Shown piece by piece: positions 32,281 through 39,544 of a stretch of DNA of 39,544 nucleotides (position 1 is its first letter; each line of letters opens with the position of its first letter). The translations under genes and the position numbers were made by a program. The DNA comes from an uncultured Planctomycetaceae bacterium (GTDB lineage: Bacteria > Planctomycetota > Planctomycetia > Pirellulales > Pirellulaceae). The notes below the pieces were generated by a model. That model saw only the letters and a list, made by a program, of their open reading frames with translations. It was not told the DNA's origin and made no database searches. The stretch covers positions 1-39,544 of the forward strand of contig CAIYOB010000670.1 of the NCBI GenBank assembly GCA_903927685.1, read 5' to 3'.

Positions 32281-32751
32281 TTACTTCTTCAGCTCAATGT
32301 TGATCGGATTCGGGCCCTCCTTGACGTCATACGACAGTCCGCTGGCATCCACGGTCTGATACTTGGCGGGAATCGTTGCGGCCGGAGCCGCGGCCGCCTG
32401 GCCGCCCTCGGCGGACATATACTTGTCGTAATCCGCGCCCGACATATCCGCGGCCGGTTGGGCCACGGCGACCTTGTAGTTTGCCGCGGGGATGTCCGCT
32501 TTGTCGCCGGACCGCAGCGTATACGAGCCGTCCGCACCAACCGTGGCGGAGGCCGTAAAACCGGCTGGCGACACAAACGACACCACACAGCCTTGCGGGA
32601 CGGGCGCCCCGTCCAGCGTCACCTTGCCTGTGACAGTGCCTGTCGGCCCGCTGAAGCCGCCGGAACCACAGCCGAGCACGGCGATCACCGCCGCTCCCAG
32701 GCAAGCGTTCGAGAGCCAGAAGAAACCGCGTGTTCCATCCCGTCGCATCAT
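32281..32751 (-). CDS. Small lipoprotein with carboxypeptidase-regulatory-like domain
   Basis: The ATG complementary to 32749-32751 (GAGG 8 bases upstream) starts a 156-residue lipoprotein; the longer frame upstream overlaps the DUF1559 gene. The signal is FFWLSNACLGAAVIAVLGCG with a VLGC lipobox. The rest is one beta-sandwich: GTVTGKVTLDGAPVPQGCVV, SFVSPAGFTASATVGADGSY, PAANYKVAVAQP. This G.V..DG.PV...V..DG.Y pattern fits the carboxypeptidase-regulatory/transthyretin-like fold common in planctomycete lipoproteins. No enzyme function is expected. It lies 61 bases after the DUF1559 stop codon. Confidence 0.82.
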   Translation of the reverse strand: MMRRDGTRGFFWLSNACLGAAVIAVLGCGSGGFSGPTGTVTGKVTLDGAPVPQGCVVSFVSPAGFTASATVGADGSYTLRSGDKADIPAANYKVAVAQPAADMSGADYDKYMSAEGGQAAAAPAATIPAKYQTVDASGLSYDVKEGPNPINIELKK

Positions 32752-32812
32752 TGCCAGATCCTCATCGATTCCCCAAGAAAGCTCACTTCCACTCGTCCGA
32801 ACGGCCCGTCGC

Positions 32813-33835
32813 TCAGAACTGAGTGAGCGGATTGCCGTCATCCTTGGTCGCCAGGAACTTGAGCAGCAGCAGGTCGGTGCTGTCGCTCATGAACCGGGTG
32901 CTCGAATCGACCAGTCCGACCATCGTGCCACCGGGATGCGCGGACTGCAGCGGATTATTCGAGCCGTGATTGTCGTAGACGCCGTTCAACAGATAGTCCC
33001 TCGTGCCGATGGGATAGCGGATCGAGGTCAGGTTGAACGGACGGGCATCGGCGCTGGCGCCGCCGCCGGTGATCTGGTAGGTCTGACCGGTTCCCATGGG
33101 CCAGCCGTGCGGCCAACTGGGGTCGCCATGCCGCTGGTTCGTGCCCTCAAACAGCCAGTCCGAGCTTTCGCCCAAGATCATGCAGTTGGACGTGCCGTCC
33201 GTACAGTCGCGCATCTGGGCCGATTGATTCAGCAGCAGCATGCCGCCGCCGGATTGCATCCCATTCACATTCAGCCCCCCGCAGCAGGTGCAGCAGGGAC
33301 GCTGGCGGACTTCGGCAAATAGCCCCTGGTTATCCACCGCGCCCATGATGCCCGCATACGACGCCATGTAGACCTCGTTGTTGCCCGTGTTGTATTCCGG
33401 CAAGGGACTGGACGGACAGCGGTACGGCGGGATCTTGACTTGAAGAACGTTGGTATAGGGGCCGTTCGCGGCGCCAAACTGAACCGGGCCACCCCGCAGT
33501 CCCGAGTTGCCGGCCGCATATCCATCCGTATTGCCCCAGGGCCACGAATCAAACATCGTCTGCTGCTCGACATAGGGCAGCAGCGAAACGTAGAACGAAG
33601 TCCCCCAACCGCCCGGACCTCCGCGGCGGGCCCCGATGGGATAGGCCTTGTTCGTATCGTGGTAATTCTGCAACGCGACGCCCAATTGCTTGACATTGTT
33701 CCCACACTGCGACCGCCGGGCTGCTTCCCGCGCCGCTTGAATGGCCGGCAGCAGCAACGCAACCAGGATTCCGATGATGGCGATAACCACCAACAATTCG
33801 ACCAGCGTGAAACCGATTCGCTTTCGGACTCGCAT
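32813..33835 (-). CDS. DUF1559 protein with type IV pilin-like N-terminal methylation signal
   Basis: The ATG complementary to 33833-33835 gives MRVRKRIGFTLVELLVVIAIIG, a prepilin leader with cleavage before Phe and Glu5 of the mature protein. The 340-residue product continues with LLLPAIQAAREAARRSQCGNN, VKQLGVALQNYHDTNKAYP and ends with HPGGTMVGLVDSSTRFMSDS, the standard blocks of DUF1559 (SBP_bac_10-type) pseudopilins. A Cys-rich insert (RPCCTCC, about residues 170-180) is unusual. These proteins are expected to be processed by a prepilin peptidase and exported through a type II or type IV pilus-like machine. The family is a planctomycete hallmark with dozens of copies per genome. It heads a four-gene operon with the lipoprotein, TPR and ASPIC/UnbV genes. 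Confidence 0.92.
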   Translation of the reverse strand: MRVRKRIGFTLVELLVVIAIIGILVALLLPAIQAAREAARRSQCGNNVKQLGVALQNYHDTNKAYPIGARRGGPGGWGTSFYVSLLPYVEQQTMFDSWPWGNTDGYAAGNSGLRGGPVQFGAANGPYTNVLQVKIPPYRCPSSPLPEYNTGNNEVYMASYAGIMGAVDNQGLFAEVRQRPCCTCCGGLNVNGMQSGGGMLLLNQSAQMRDCTDGTSNCMILGESSDWLFEGTNQRHGDPSWPHGWPMGTGQTYQITGGGASADARPFNLTSIRYPIGTRDYLLNGVYDNHGSNNPLQSAHPGGTMVGLVDSSTRFMSDSTDLLLLKFLATKDDGNPLTQF

Positions 33836-34020
33836 CGCAAGACCCTCTCGAAAGAACCCGCATTGGTGAAGATTAGAACAGAAAGTCCCCGCAGGACTGT
33901 CGACGCTACGGCTTTCTCTTGACCGCGCAGCCCCGGTTCGAGCTGCGAGTTGACCGGAGTACGACGAGTATTCGCTCCGCCAACTTAACATTACCCCCCA
34001 CGGCCCGCAACAGTTTTCAG

Positions 34021-34075
34021 AAAAAAAGACGCCGGTGGGAAATTGACAGAATCCCTGCCGTCTACCTGCGGCGTC
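34021..34075 (-). terminator. Strong intrinsic terminator after the 1540-residue propeller gene
   Basis: On the minus strand GACGCCG and CGGCGTC form a perfect 7-bp stem immediately followed by TTTTTTT (34027-34021). The 34-base loop can itself fold through GGGAT and a matching ATTTCCC-type arm. It lies about 30 bases after the stop codon of the upstream gene and 185 bases before the DUF1559 start, so it separates two minus-strand units. Confidence 0.75.
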
Positions 34076-34105
34076 AGAGAAGTTGTGACACGGCCGGCCA
34101 CTCGC

Positions 34106-37100
34106 TCAGAACGCAATCTCGACTTGCTTCCAGAACACATCGGCGGTCTCCTGGCCCTCCCGGGTCTGAACTTCAATGGTCAACCAACCGGCGGCGCCGG
34201 CGGCGGGACGGAGATCGAGGTCCAACTGCTTCCACGGCTGGGGATCGGTCTGCGCCGTGAATTCGCGGCGGACGATCGGGACTCCGTTCATACGGACCTC
34301 GAGATTCCACGGCTGGTTGGGGTCGTTGCCGACTCGCAGTCGCAGTTTGGGCGAGCTGTCCGCGGGCACGGTCGTGCGGCGGCCCAGGGTGGCCGGGACC
34401 TGCCGCCGCGCGCGGATGCCCAGCGTCTGGGCCTCGCCCCAGCGGTCCGCCTCGAGCGGCTTGGGGCCGGCCATTTCGGCGGCCAGCCACTGCCAATCGC
34501 CCAGCATCCGCGCAGTCTCTTGTTGCAGGGTCCGGGGGATGTGCCGCGTCCAAAGATTGGCCGCGACATCGCTCGCCGGCGGGTCCGCTGCGCCTTGCGG
34601 AGCCAGTTCGATCAGGTCGCGGGTGGGTTCCTGATCGCCGCGCCCGTAGAACGCCCACAGCCGGTCTCCGCTGACGACCAGCGGACCGAGGAACGGCTGC
34701 TCGTGTTCGAGGCCCCGCAGTTGCGTCTGCGCCGTGGCCCGTCCCGTGGCGGCGTCCAGCCAGACCAACTGGGGACGGAACTTGCCTGGCGCATCGTCGA
34801 CTGCAGCCCGACACGAGTACAGCACCGCGGCGCCGTCGCACAGGAACCCATCCAGGCAGTTCTCGGCCGGATGGAGCCATTGGGACGCGCCGGTCTCGAC
34901 GTCCAACGCCAAAATCCCGCGGTCGGTCTGCACGACCAGACGCTGGGCCGCCAGGCCCAACAATCGCTGCGCCCCGGGCAACAAGCGATTCCACGCGACC
35001 CGTCCCGAGCGGACGTCCAGCCGCAGGACCGCACAGCCGCCGGGCTGCAGGACGTACAAATCGTGGCCAGCTAGCAGGGGGCCCTGGTAGCTCTGCCGCA
35101 CCCAGTTCGGCTCTTCCGCCGGTGGCAGGACGGTTTCGCGCCGAATCCAGCGGATCTGGCCCTCCGCGTCGCAGCAGACGGTCACGCCGGACAAGTTGGC
35201 CACCAAGCCGTCGTCCAAGGGGGTGACTTCACAGCAGGTCCGCCGCCACCAGACTTCACTCAGCCGCAGCAGTTCCCGCTGGCTGGTCGCCACCCCGGTC
35301 ACGGGATCGAAGATGGTCCACCGCAGCAGGCTCTCGCCGGTCTCCTGACGCGCGAGCGTCAGCACACCCAACCGTCCCTGCAGCCACAGCGGATCCGAGG
35401 CGGGGGCCTCGTGGGGGCCGAACTCGACGTTCCAGACCAGTTGCCCGTTGGTCCGGTCCAGGCACGCCAACGTCGGTTGCTGGCCGTACAACAAGCGGGT
35501 GTAGATGCGGTCGGGGGTCACCAAGGGCCGCATCCGGATCAAGCCCCAATCCTGGCTGCGGAGCGGATTGCTGTCCGGCGTTTGACTCTGCCACAGCCGG
35601 GCGCCCGTGTTCGGCTCGTACGCGGCCACGTGAAACCGGTTGCTGACGATCATGGCATTGCGGTCCGCCACGACGGCGATCTGGCGGCCGGCCCAATCGA
35701 CGGCCAAGCGCCGCGAATTCGGCACCACCTCGGCATTTGGTTCGCGCCCGACCTGACCGTCCAGGCGGCTGCGGGTCTGACTCGCGATGCCGCCGGGCTT
35801 GGGCACGGCGCGTCCCAAGGACGGGTTGTCGGGAGCGGCGGCGGGAATCGCCGCGTGTTGTTGCCGCAGTTGAGCGAGCAACGCCTCGAACGCGGCGGGA
35901 GCCAGCTTCGTCCCGCCGACGTCGACGTCGGCGGGCGGCGGTTCGCCCAACTCGCGGCCCAGCAGGGCGGCGGCCAGCCGCTGGCGGGCGGCCAAGTCGC
36001 GGGTCTCGTTGGCGTCGGCCGACAACGCGGCCTGGCCGTATTGGGCCAGCGCATAGTCGAACCAGCCGATGGCCAGCGCGCGATCGCCCAGCCAGCGATG
36101 GGCTGCGGCGGCCGCCGGCAGGCCGGCGTACTGCACGGTGGCTAACTGAATGGCCGCCAGGCTGTTCTCCTGGATCGCGCGCCGCACCCGCAGCAGCGAG
36201 GTCTCGCCGTACTTGGCCTGCACCGCGGCGCGAAGTTCGGGGTGGGTGTCCAACGCGCTGGCGATGGCGGTCGGCAGCGAGGCCAGCAGCCTGCGATCGC
36301 GGAGATCCGGCGCCACGCCCTGGATCCTCTCGGCGTCCAACGCGGCCACCAGGCGGGCGGCGTCGTCAAAGGCGGCGCTCTCCAGCAGGGCGTTCAACTC
36401 GGCGACGGCATTGTAGGTTTCCTTGCTCAACTCTTCGATCAGCGGCGGCTGCCAGTCGCCGGAAACGGTGGCCCGCCGCGTCCAGTTCATGCGACCCACG
36501 GTCGTCCGCGCCGAAATGAACTCGGCCCACTTCCGCAGCGGACAGAGGTCCTGCTGGCGGAAATAGTGCAGCTGCCGGCAAAAGGCATGCAGCTCGTCCA
36601 GACGCTCCTCATGCGCCAACTGGACCAGTTCGGCCCGGACCAGCGGCTCGTCCGCCACCTGGATGCGATGCGGCGTGACCAGCGGGACGCTCATCAGGTC
36701 GCGGCGGACGGCCGAGTAGGGCCGCTGGCCCGTGCGTTCCTGGGCGTCGAGCCCCAAGTCGCGGTAGCGCTGCAGCAGCTTCTGCAACAGCGCATGGTCG
36801 TTCGTGTCCCACAGCAGGCACGCTTCGTTCAGCAGCGCCAACCGCCGCTCAAACGGCAAGCCGCGCTCCGCGGCGTCGTCCAAAAGCAGCTCGAGCAGCG
36901 CGGAGCCCAAGTCCCGGGCGCAGCCGGCGGCCAGGGTGCGGACGGCACAACTCCGCCGCCACGCCGCCTCGTCGACTTCCGACGGCAGCGTCTCGCAGAC
37001 CTTGGTAAGCCACACGCCCAGGTGCGGCGCAGCTGCCAAGCCCGGCGCGCGGGCCAGCAGCGCCGCGTCCGCCAGGGCGTTCAGTTCGGGCAGCGTCCGC

Positions 37101-38728
37101 GTATCCACCTGCCGCAGCCGGATCCGGCAGTTGGCGCTCTTGGGCACATGGTGCAAGCCCAGCGTGGTTACGGGCCCGGTCAAGGATCCCGCGGGCGGAT
37201 AGGGCTGCGCCCAATGCCGGCCGTCGCTGCTGATCCAGGTCCGCAGCACGCCGCAGCCGTACAGCAAGCGGAGCCAAGCTTTGCCAGGGGCCCGCGCCGC
37301 GGGCGCCTTGTCGAGCGGCGGCAGGCGCGCCTCGTCGCTGTGGTCCGACAGCAACTTGACGTGCACGCGGCTGCTCGCGGGATCGGCGACGAACCGGACC
37401 ACCTCGCGGGGCTCGCCCTCCGGCCGCCCCAGGAACACGCCGGCGCCGGGCGTCGCCTCGTCCACCTCGAACACCACCTCGCGGATCCCCCCGGGCGTCA
37501 ACGGCGTGGTGACCCAACCGGCCGCCGTCGCCTTGTCCGCCGCCAGCAGCACGGATCCGTCCGGCGAACGCTCGAACCGCCCCTCGGCTGTCAGCTTCTC
37601 CGTCCACGGCAGGCTGGCGGGAGTCGGCCGTTCCGCCCCGGGGACGGCGGACTCGACCGCCGCCGGGAAACCGCCGCTGCGCACCGCAGTGATCCCGCAG
37701 AACGCCGCCTGGCCCTCGAACAAAACCTCGTCCGGCGCGCCCGCCAAGGGCGCCTGCAGCAGCACGATGTCGCCGCGGCTGAGCGTCACCGCGCCGTCGC
37801 GATACCGCAACTCGAACGTGAACCCATCGCGGACGATGCCCGTGCGGGCCGTGCGGCCTTGGTCGTCGGCCGCCAAGGCGAAGGGCTCGGGCACCGCGCC
37901 GCCCGCGGCGCGCCGAGCGGCGTACGCGACCCAACAGTTGTTCTGGTCGCGCTCGTAATAGGCCAGCGTCAGGCCCGTGTCGCCGTGCAGGAGGTGGATC
38001 CTCAAGTCGTTGAGCCGCTCCAGGGCCAGCCGCAGGGCGATGTCCTGCCGCCACGGCATGGCCAGCCGCGCGAGGCCGTCCACTTTGGCCGCCTCGCCGA
38101 ACTTGGTGCGGGAGTTCGTCACGGTCCAAGGCTGCCCGGGCACTGGTTGGAACCACTGTTTCAGGTCGTCCGCCTGCGGCAGAAAATGCTCCACGTCGAA
38201 ATCTTCAAAGCAGATCGCCAGGGCCTCTGGCGGGTCGCCGCCGGCGTCGAAGGCGGCCTGCCAGGGCGGCGGACCCGGCGGCGGCTGGGGCGCGGCCGGC
38301 GGCGGGGCGGGAACGGGTGCCGCCGGCGCTGCGGGCGGGCCGGACTCAGGCACTGGAGGCGGGCTCGCGGCGGGCGGTTCCGGCCCGGGGACCGCGGCGC
38401 TCGCCGGGGGCAGGGCGGCCGGCGGCTGGCCAGCCGCGGCTGAGGCTGCAGGATCGGCCTTGGGCTCACCTGGCGGCGGCATCCCGGCTGCCCCTGCGGG
38501 CGCTGTCGGCGATTCTCCCCGCGGCGCGGCTGCGGACACGGTGCGCGCGTTTCGCGTCGCGGCGTCCTGCCGCAAGCGGGCCGCCAGGACCTCGACCGCG
38601 AGGAACGCCGGCCGGAGCGGTTCCCAGCGGAAATACCAGGCCGCGAACAACCCGCCGGCCAGCACCAGCAGCAGCGCGGCCAGGGGGCGGAGAATGGACG
38701 GCGTCTTGCGTAGGGGTTCCTGCTTCAT
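34106..38728 (-). CDS. Giant membrane-anchored protein with C-terminal PQQ-like propeller
   Basis: The 1540-residue protein starts at the ATG complementary to 38726-38728, which overlaps the permease stop codon (ATGA). A transmembrane helix (ILRPLAALLLVLAGGLFAAWYF) is followed by a Pro/Ala/Gly-rich segment (about 62-155), a region with beta-rich LamG-like pattern (about 160-500; YYERDQNNCWVAYAARRAAG, WISSDGRHWAQP) resembling planctomycete DUF1583-type proteins, a helical region (about 510-960), a PQQ-like propeller (about 1010-1400; LACLDRTNGQLVWNVEFG, RLDVRSGRVAWNRLLP, ALDVETGASQWLHP) and a C-terminal beta domain (about 1410-1540). Most of it is likely outside the cytoplasm. Family names for the middle are tentative. 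No catalytic site was recognised. Confidence 0.8.
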   Translation of the reverse strand: MKQEPLRKTPSILRPLAALLLVLAGGLFAAWYFRWEPLRPAFLAVEVLAARLRQDAATRNARTVSAAAPRGESPTAPAGAAGMPPPGEPKADPAASAAAGQPPAALPPASAAVPGPEPPAASPPPVPESGPPAAPAAPVPAPPPAAPQPPPGPPPWQAAFDAGGDPPEALAICFEDFDVEHFLPQADDLKQWFQPVPGQPWTVTNSRTKFGEAAKVDGLARLAMPWRQDIALRLALERLNDLRIHLLHGDTGLTLAYYERDQNNCWVAYAARRAAGGAVPEPFALAADDQGRTARTGIVRDGFTFELRYRDGAVTLSRGDIVLLQAPLAGAPDEVLFEGQAAFCGITAVRSGGFPAAVESAVPGAERPTPASLPWTEKLTAEGRFERSPDGSVLLAADKATAAGWVTTPLTPGGIREVVFEVDEATPGAGVFLGRPEGEPREVVRFVADPASSRVHVKLLSDHSDEARLPPLDKAPAARAPGKAWLRLLYGCGVLRTWISSDGRHWAQPYPPAGSLTGPVTTLGLHHVPKSANCRIRLRQVDTRTLPELNALADAALLARAPGLAAAPHLGVWLTKVCETLPSEVDEAAWRRSCAVRTLAAGCARDLGSALLELLLDDAAERGLPFERRLALLNEACLLWDTNDHALLQKLLQRYRDLGLDAQERTGQRPYSAVRRDLMSVPLVTPHRIQVADEPLVRAELVQLAHEERLDELHAFCRQLHYFRQQDLCPLRKWAEFISARTTVGRMNWTRRATVSGDWQPPLIEELSKETYNAVAELNALLESAAFDDAARLVAALDAERIQGVAPDLRDRRLLASLPTAIASALDTHPELRAAVQAKYGETSLLRVRRAIQENSLAAIQLATVQYAGLPAAAAAHRWLGDRALAIGWFDYALAQYGQAALSADANETRDLAARQRLAAALLGRELGEPPPADVDVGGTKLAPAAFEALLAQLRQQHAAIPAAAPDNPSLGRAVPKPGGIASQTRSRLDGQVGREPNAEVVPNSRRLAVDWAGRQIAVVADRNAMIVSNRFHVAAYEPNTGARLWQSQTPDSNPLRSQDWGLIRMRPLVTPDRIYTRLLYGQQPTLACLDRTNGQLVWNVEFGPHEAPASDPLWLQGRLGVLTLARQETGESLLRWTIFDPVTGVATSQRELLRLSEVWWRRTCCEVTPLDDGLVANLSGVTVCCDAEGQIRWIRRETVLPPAEEPNWVRQSYQGPLLAGHDLYVLQPGGCAVLRLDVRSGRVAWNRLLPGAQRLLGLAAQRLVVQTDRGILALDVETGASQWLHPAENCLDGFLCDGAAVLYSCRAAVDDAPGKFRPQLVWLDAATGRATAQTQLRGLEHEQPFLGPLVVSGDRLWAFYGRGDQEPTRDLIELAPQGAADPPASDVAANLWTRHIPRTLQQETARMLGDWQWLAAEMAGPKPLEADRWGEAQTLGIRARRQVPATLGRRTTVPADSSPKLRLRVGNDPNQPWNLEVRMNGVPIVRREFTAQTDPQPWKQLDLDLRPAAGAAGWLTIEVQTREGQETADVFWKQVEIAF

Positions 38729-39465
38729 GTCCTTATCATCCGCACCGCGGCGACGGCAGCCAAGACCAGTACCAGGGCGTCAAACACGGCCTGCGGCATC
38801 CGCTTCAGAATCGCGATGCCCAAGACGGCGCCGACACCGACGAGGGGCGCCAGGATCAGGTCGAAACGGAACGAGTCGGCGGTCAGCATGTCCAGCGCCG
38901 CGTAACCGGGAATCTTGCTGACGTTGACCAGGAAGAAAAACCAGGCCGAGGTGCCCAGAAACTGGTGCTTGTCCATGTGCCGGCCGACCAGGTAGATCCC
39001 CATGACCGGCCCCGCCGCATTGCTGACCGTAGTGGCAAACCCCGCCAGCATGCCCGTGATCGCCGTGAACCACCGGTGCTCCGCCAATTGGCGAAATCCG
39101 TACCGTTGGCGGAGGACGTGCAGCAGCAACAGGACCAGGATCAGAATCCCGATGGCGACGCGCAACACATCGTCGCTGACATAGCGGAGCACGGCGTAAG
39201 CGGGCACCATTCCCGCCACGACGAAGGGACACAGCTCCAGCAACCGCCGCCAGTCGGCATGCCGGCGGTAATAGACAATCGCCACCAGATCGCCCAGGAT
39301 CAGCAATGGCAGGATCGCGCCCACGGACAGCTTGGTGTTCTCGGGCGCGACTTCGGCCATCAGGACCACGGCCAGGATGCCGGCGCCCGGCACGCCGGTC
39401 TTGGCGAAGCCGACCAACAGCGCGGCGGCGGAACCCAGCAGGATGGCCCGGGTGCTGTAATCCAT
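38725..39465 (-). CDS. TauE/SafE-type sulfite-exporter family permease
   Basis: The 246-residue protein starts at the ATG complementary to 39463-39465 and contains about eight hydrophobic segments, the family number. The family marks are the duplicated motif near the start (LVGFAKTGVPGAGILAVVLM) and in the middle (LAGFATTVSNAAGPVMGIYL), with PLLILGDLVAIVYYRRHADW and FFFLVNVSKIPGYAALDML. TauE/SafE proteins move sulfite, sulfoacetate or other small organic anions; the substrate is not predictable. The last four bases overlap the start of the 1540-residue gene (ATGA), so translation of the pair is coupled. Confidence 0.88.
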   Translation of the reverse strand: MDYSTRAILLGSAAALLVGFAKTGVPGAGILAVVLMAEVAPENTKLSVGAILPLLILGDLVAIVYYRRHADWRRLLELCPFVVAGMVPAYAVLRYVSDDVLRVAIGILILVLLLLHVLRQRYGFRQLAEHRWFTAITGMLAGFATTVSNAAGPVMGIYLVGRHMDKHQFLGTSAWFFFLVNVSKIPGYAALDMLTADSFRFDLILAPLVGVGAVLGIAILKRMPQAVFDALVLVLAAVAAVRMIRT

Positions 39466-39544
39466 GCGTTACACAATCTTAACCAGGAAAAGCGTCGAAG
39501 TCATATTCGAGTGTCCCGTGAAGTTACTCTGTGAGTGCGTGAGA
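39466..39544. other. Right edge, no gene seen
   Basis: The last 79 bases lie upstream of the permease start. They are AT-richer than the rest and may hold its promoter, but no clear elements could be identified before the window ends. Confidence 0.3.

Noticed and set aside
36242..38443. Plus-strand open frame of 733 codons
   Set aside because: Antisense to the 1540-residue gene, rich in Arg and Gln, without any domain-like pattern.

Overview
The window is a GC-rich bacterial chromosome segment that most resembles a planctomycete of the Pirellulales type. The grounds are family-level: a DUF1559 pseudopilin-type protein, a DUF1207 outer-membrane protein, an ASPIC/UnbV FG-GAP protein downstream of a TPR protein and a small lipoprotein, PQQ-like propeller proteins, Tat-type signals on exported enzymes, and polysaccharide-degrading enzymes scattered among loosely packed genes. 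No rRNA, tRNA, CRISPR array, transposase or prophage gene was recognised.

Layout. 1-296 (minus): N-terminus of a probable ethanolamine ammonia-lyase large-subunit-like protein, cut by the window edge, with a hairpin-rich 5' flank. 583-3628 (plus): double zinc-ribbon membrane protein, exported PQQ-like propeller protein, UPF0173 metallo-hydrolase; a small HMA lipoprotein converges on them (3641-4006). 4007-5239: no intact gene, but two recognisable decayed fragments, one on each strand. 5240-7261 (plus): a two-gene cassette, an SPFH/Band-7 protein and a divergent NAD-kinase-like protein, lying between two copies of a palindromic repeat. 7476-9086: a second graveyard, with a 5'-truncated sugar isomerase, a carboxypeptidase-regulatory-like scrap on the other strand, and an amidohydrolase with a frameshifting internal deletion. 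9319-18902: an exported carbohydrate-active region (PL14-like lyase, UDP-glucuronate decarboxylase, DUF1207 protein, sialidase-like BNR protein, GH31 glycosidase, GH5-like glycosidase with a collagen-binding-type C-terminus). 19209-24110: an XPB-type helicase divergent from two translationally coupled large proteins that look like helicase-associated factors. 24328-28805 (minus): an HPF-like protein followed by a 1343-residue CheB-CheR-PAS-histidine kinase-receiver hybrid, behind a good sigma-54-type promoter match. 29135-33835 (minus): DUF1559, lipoprotein, TPR, ASPIC/UnbV operon. 34106-39465 (minus): a TauE/SafE-type permease overlapping (ATGA) a 1540-residue membrane-anchored propeller protein that ends at a strong intrinsic terminator.

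The two best candidates for something little described are the XPB helicase plus its two partner proteins (19209-24110) and the SPFH plus NAD-kinase-like cassette (5240-7261) bracketed by palindromic repeats and decayed genes. Both are inferences from gene content and arrangement; neither function is demonstrated by the sequence.
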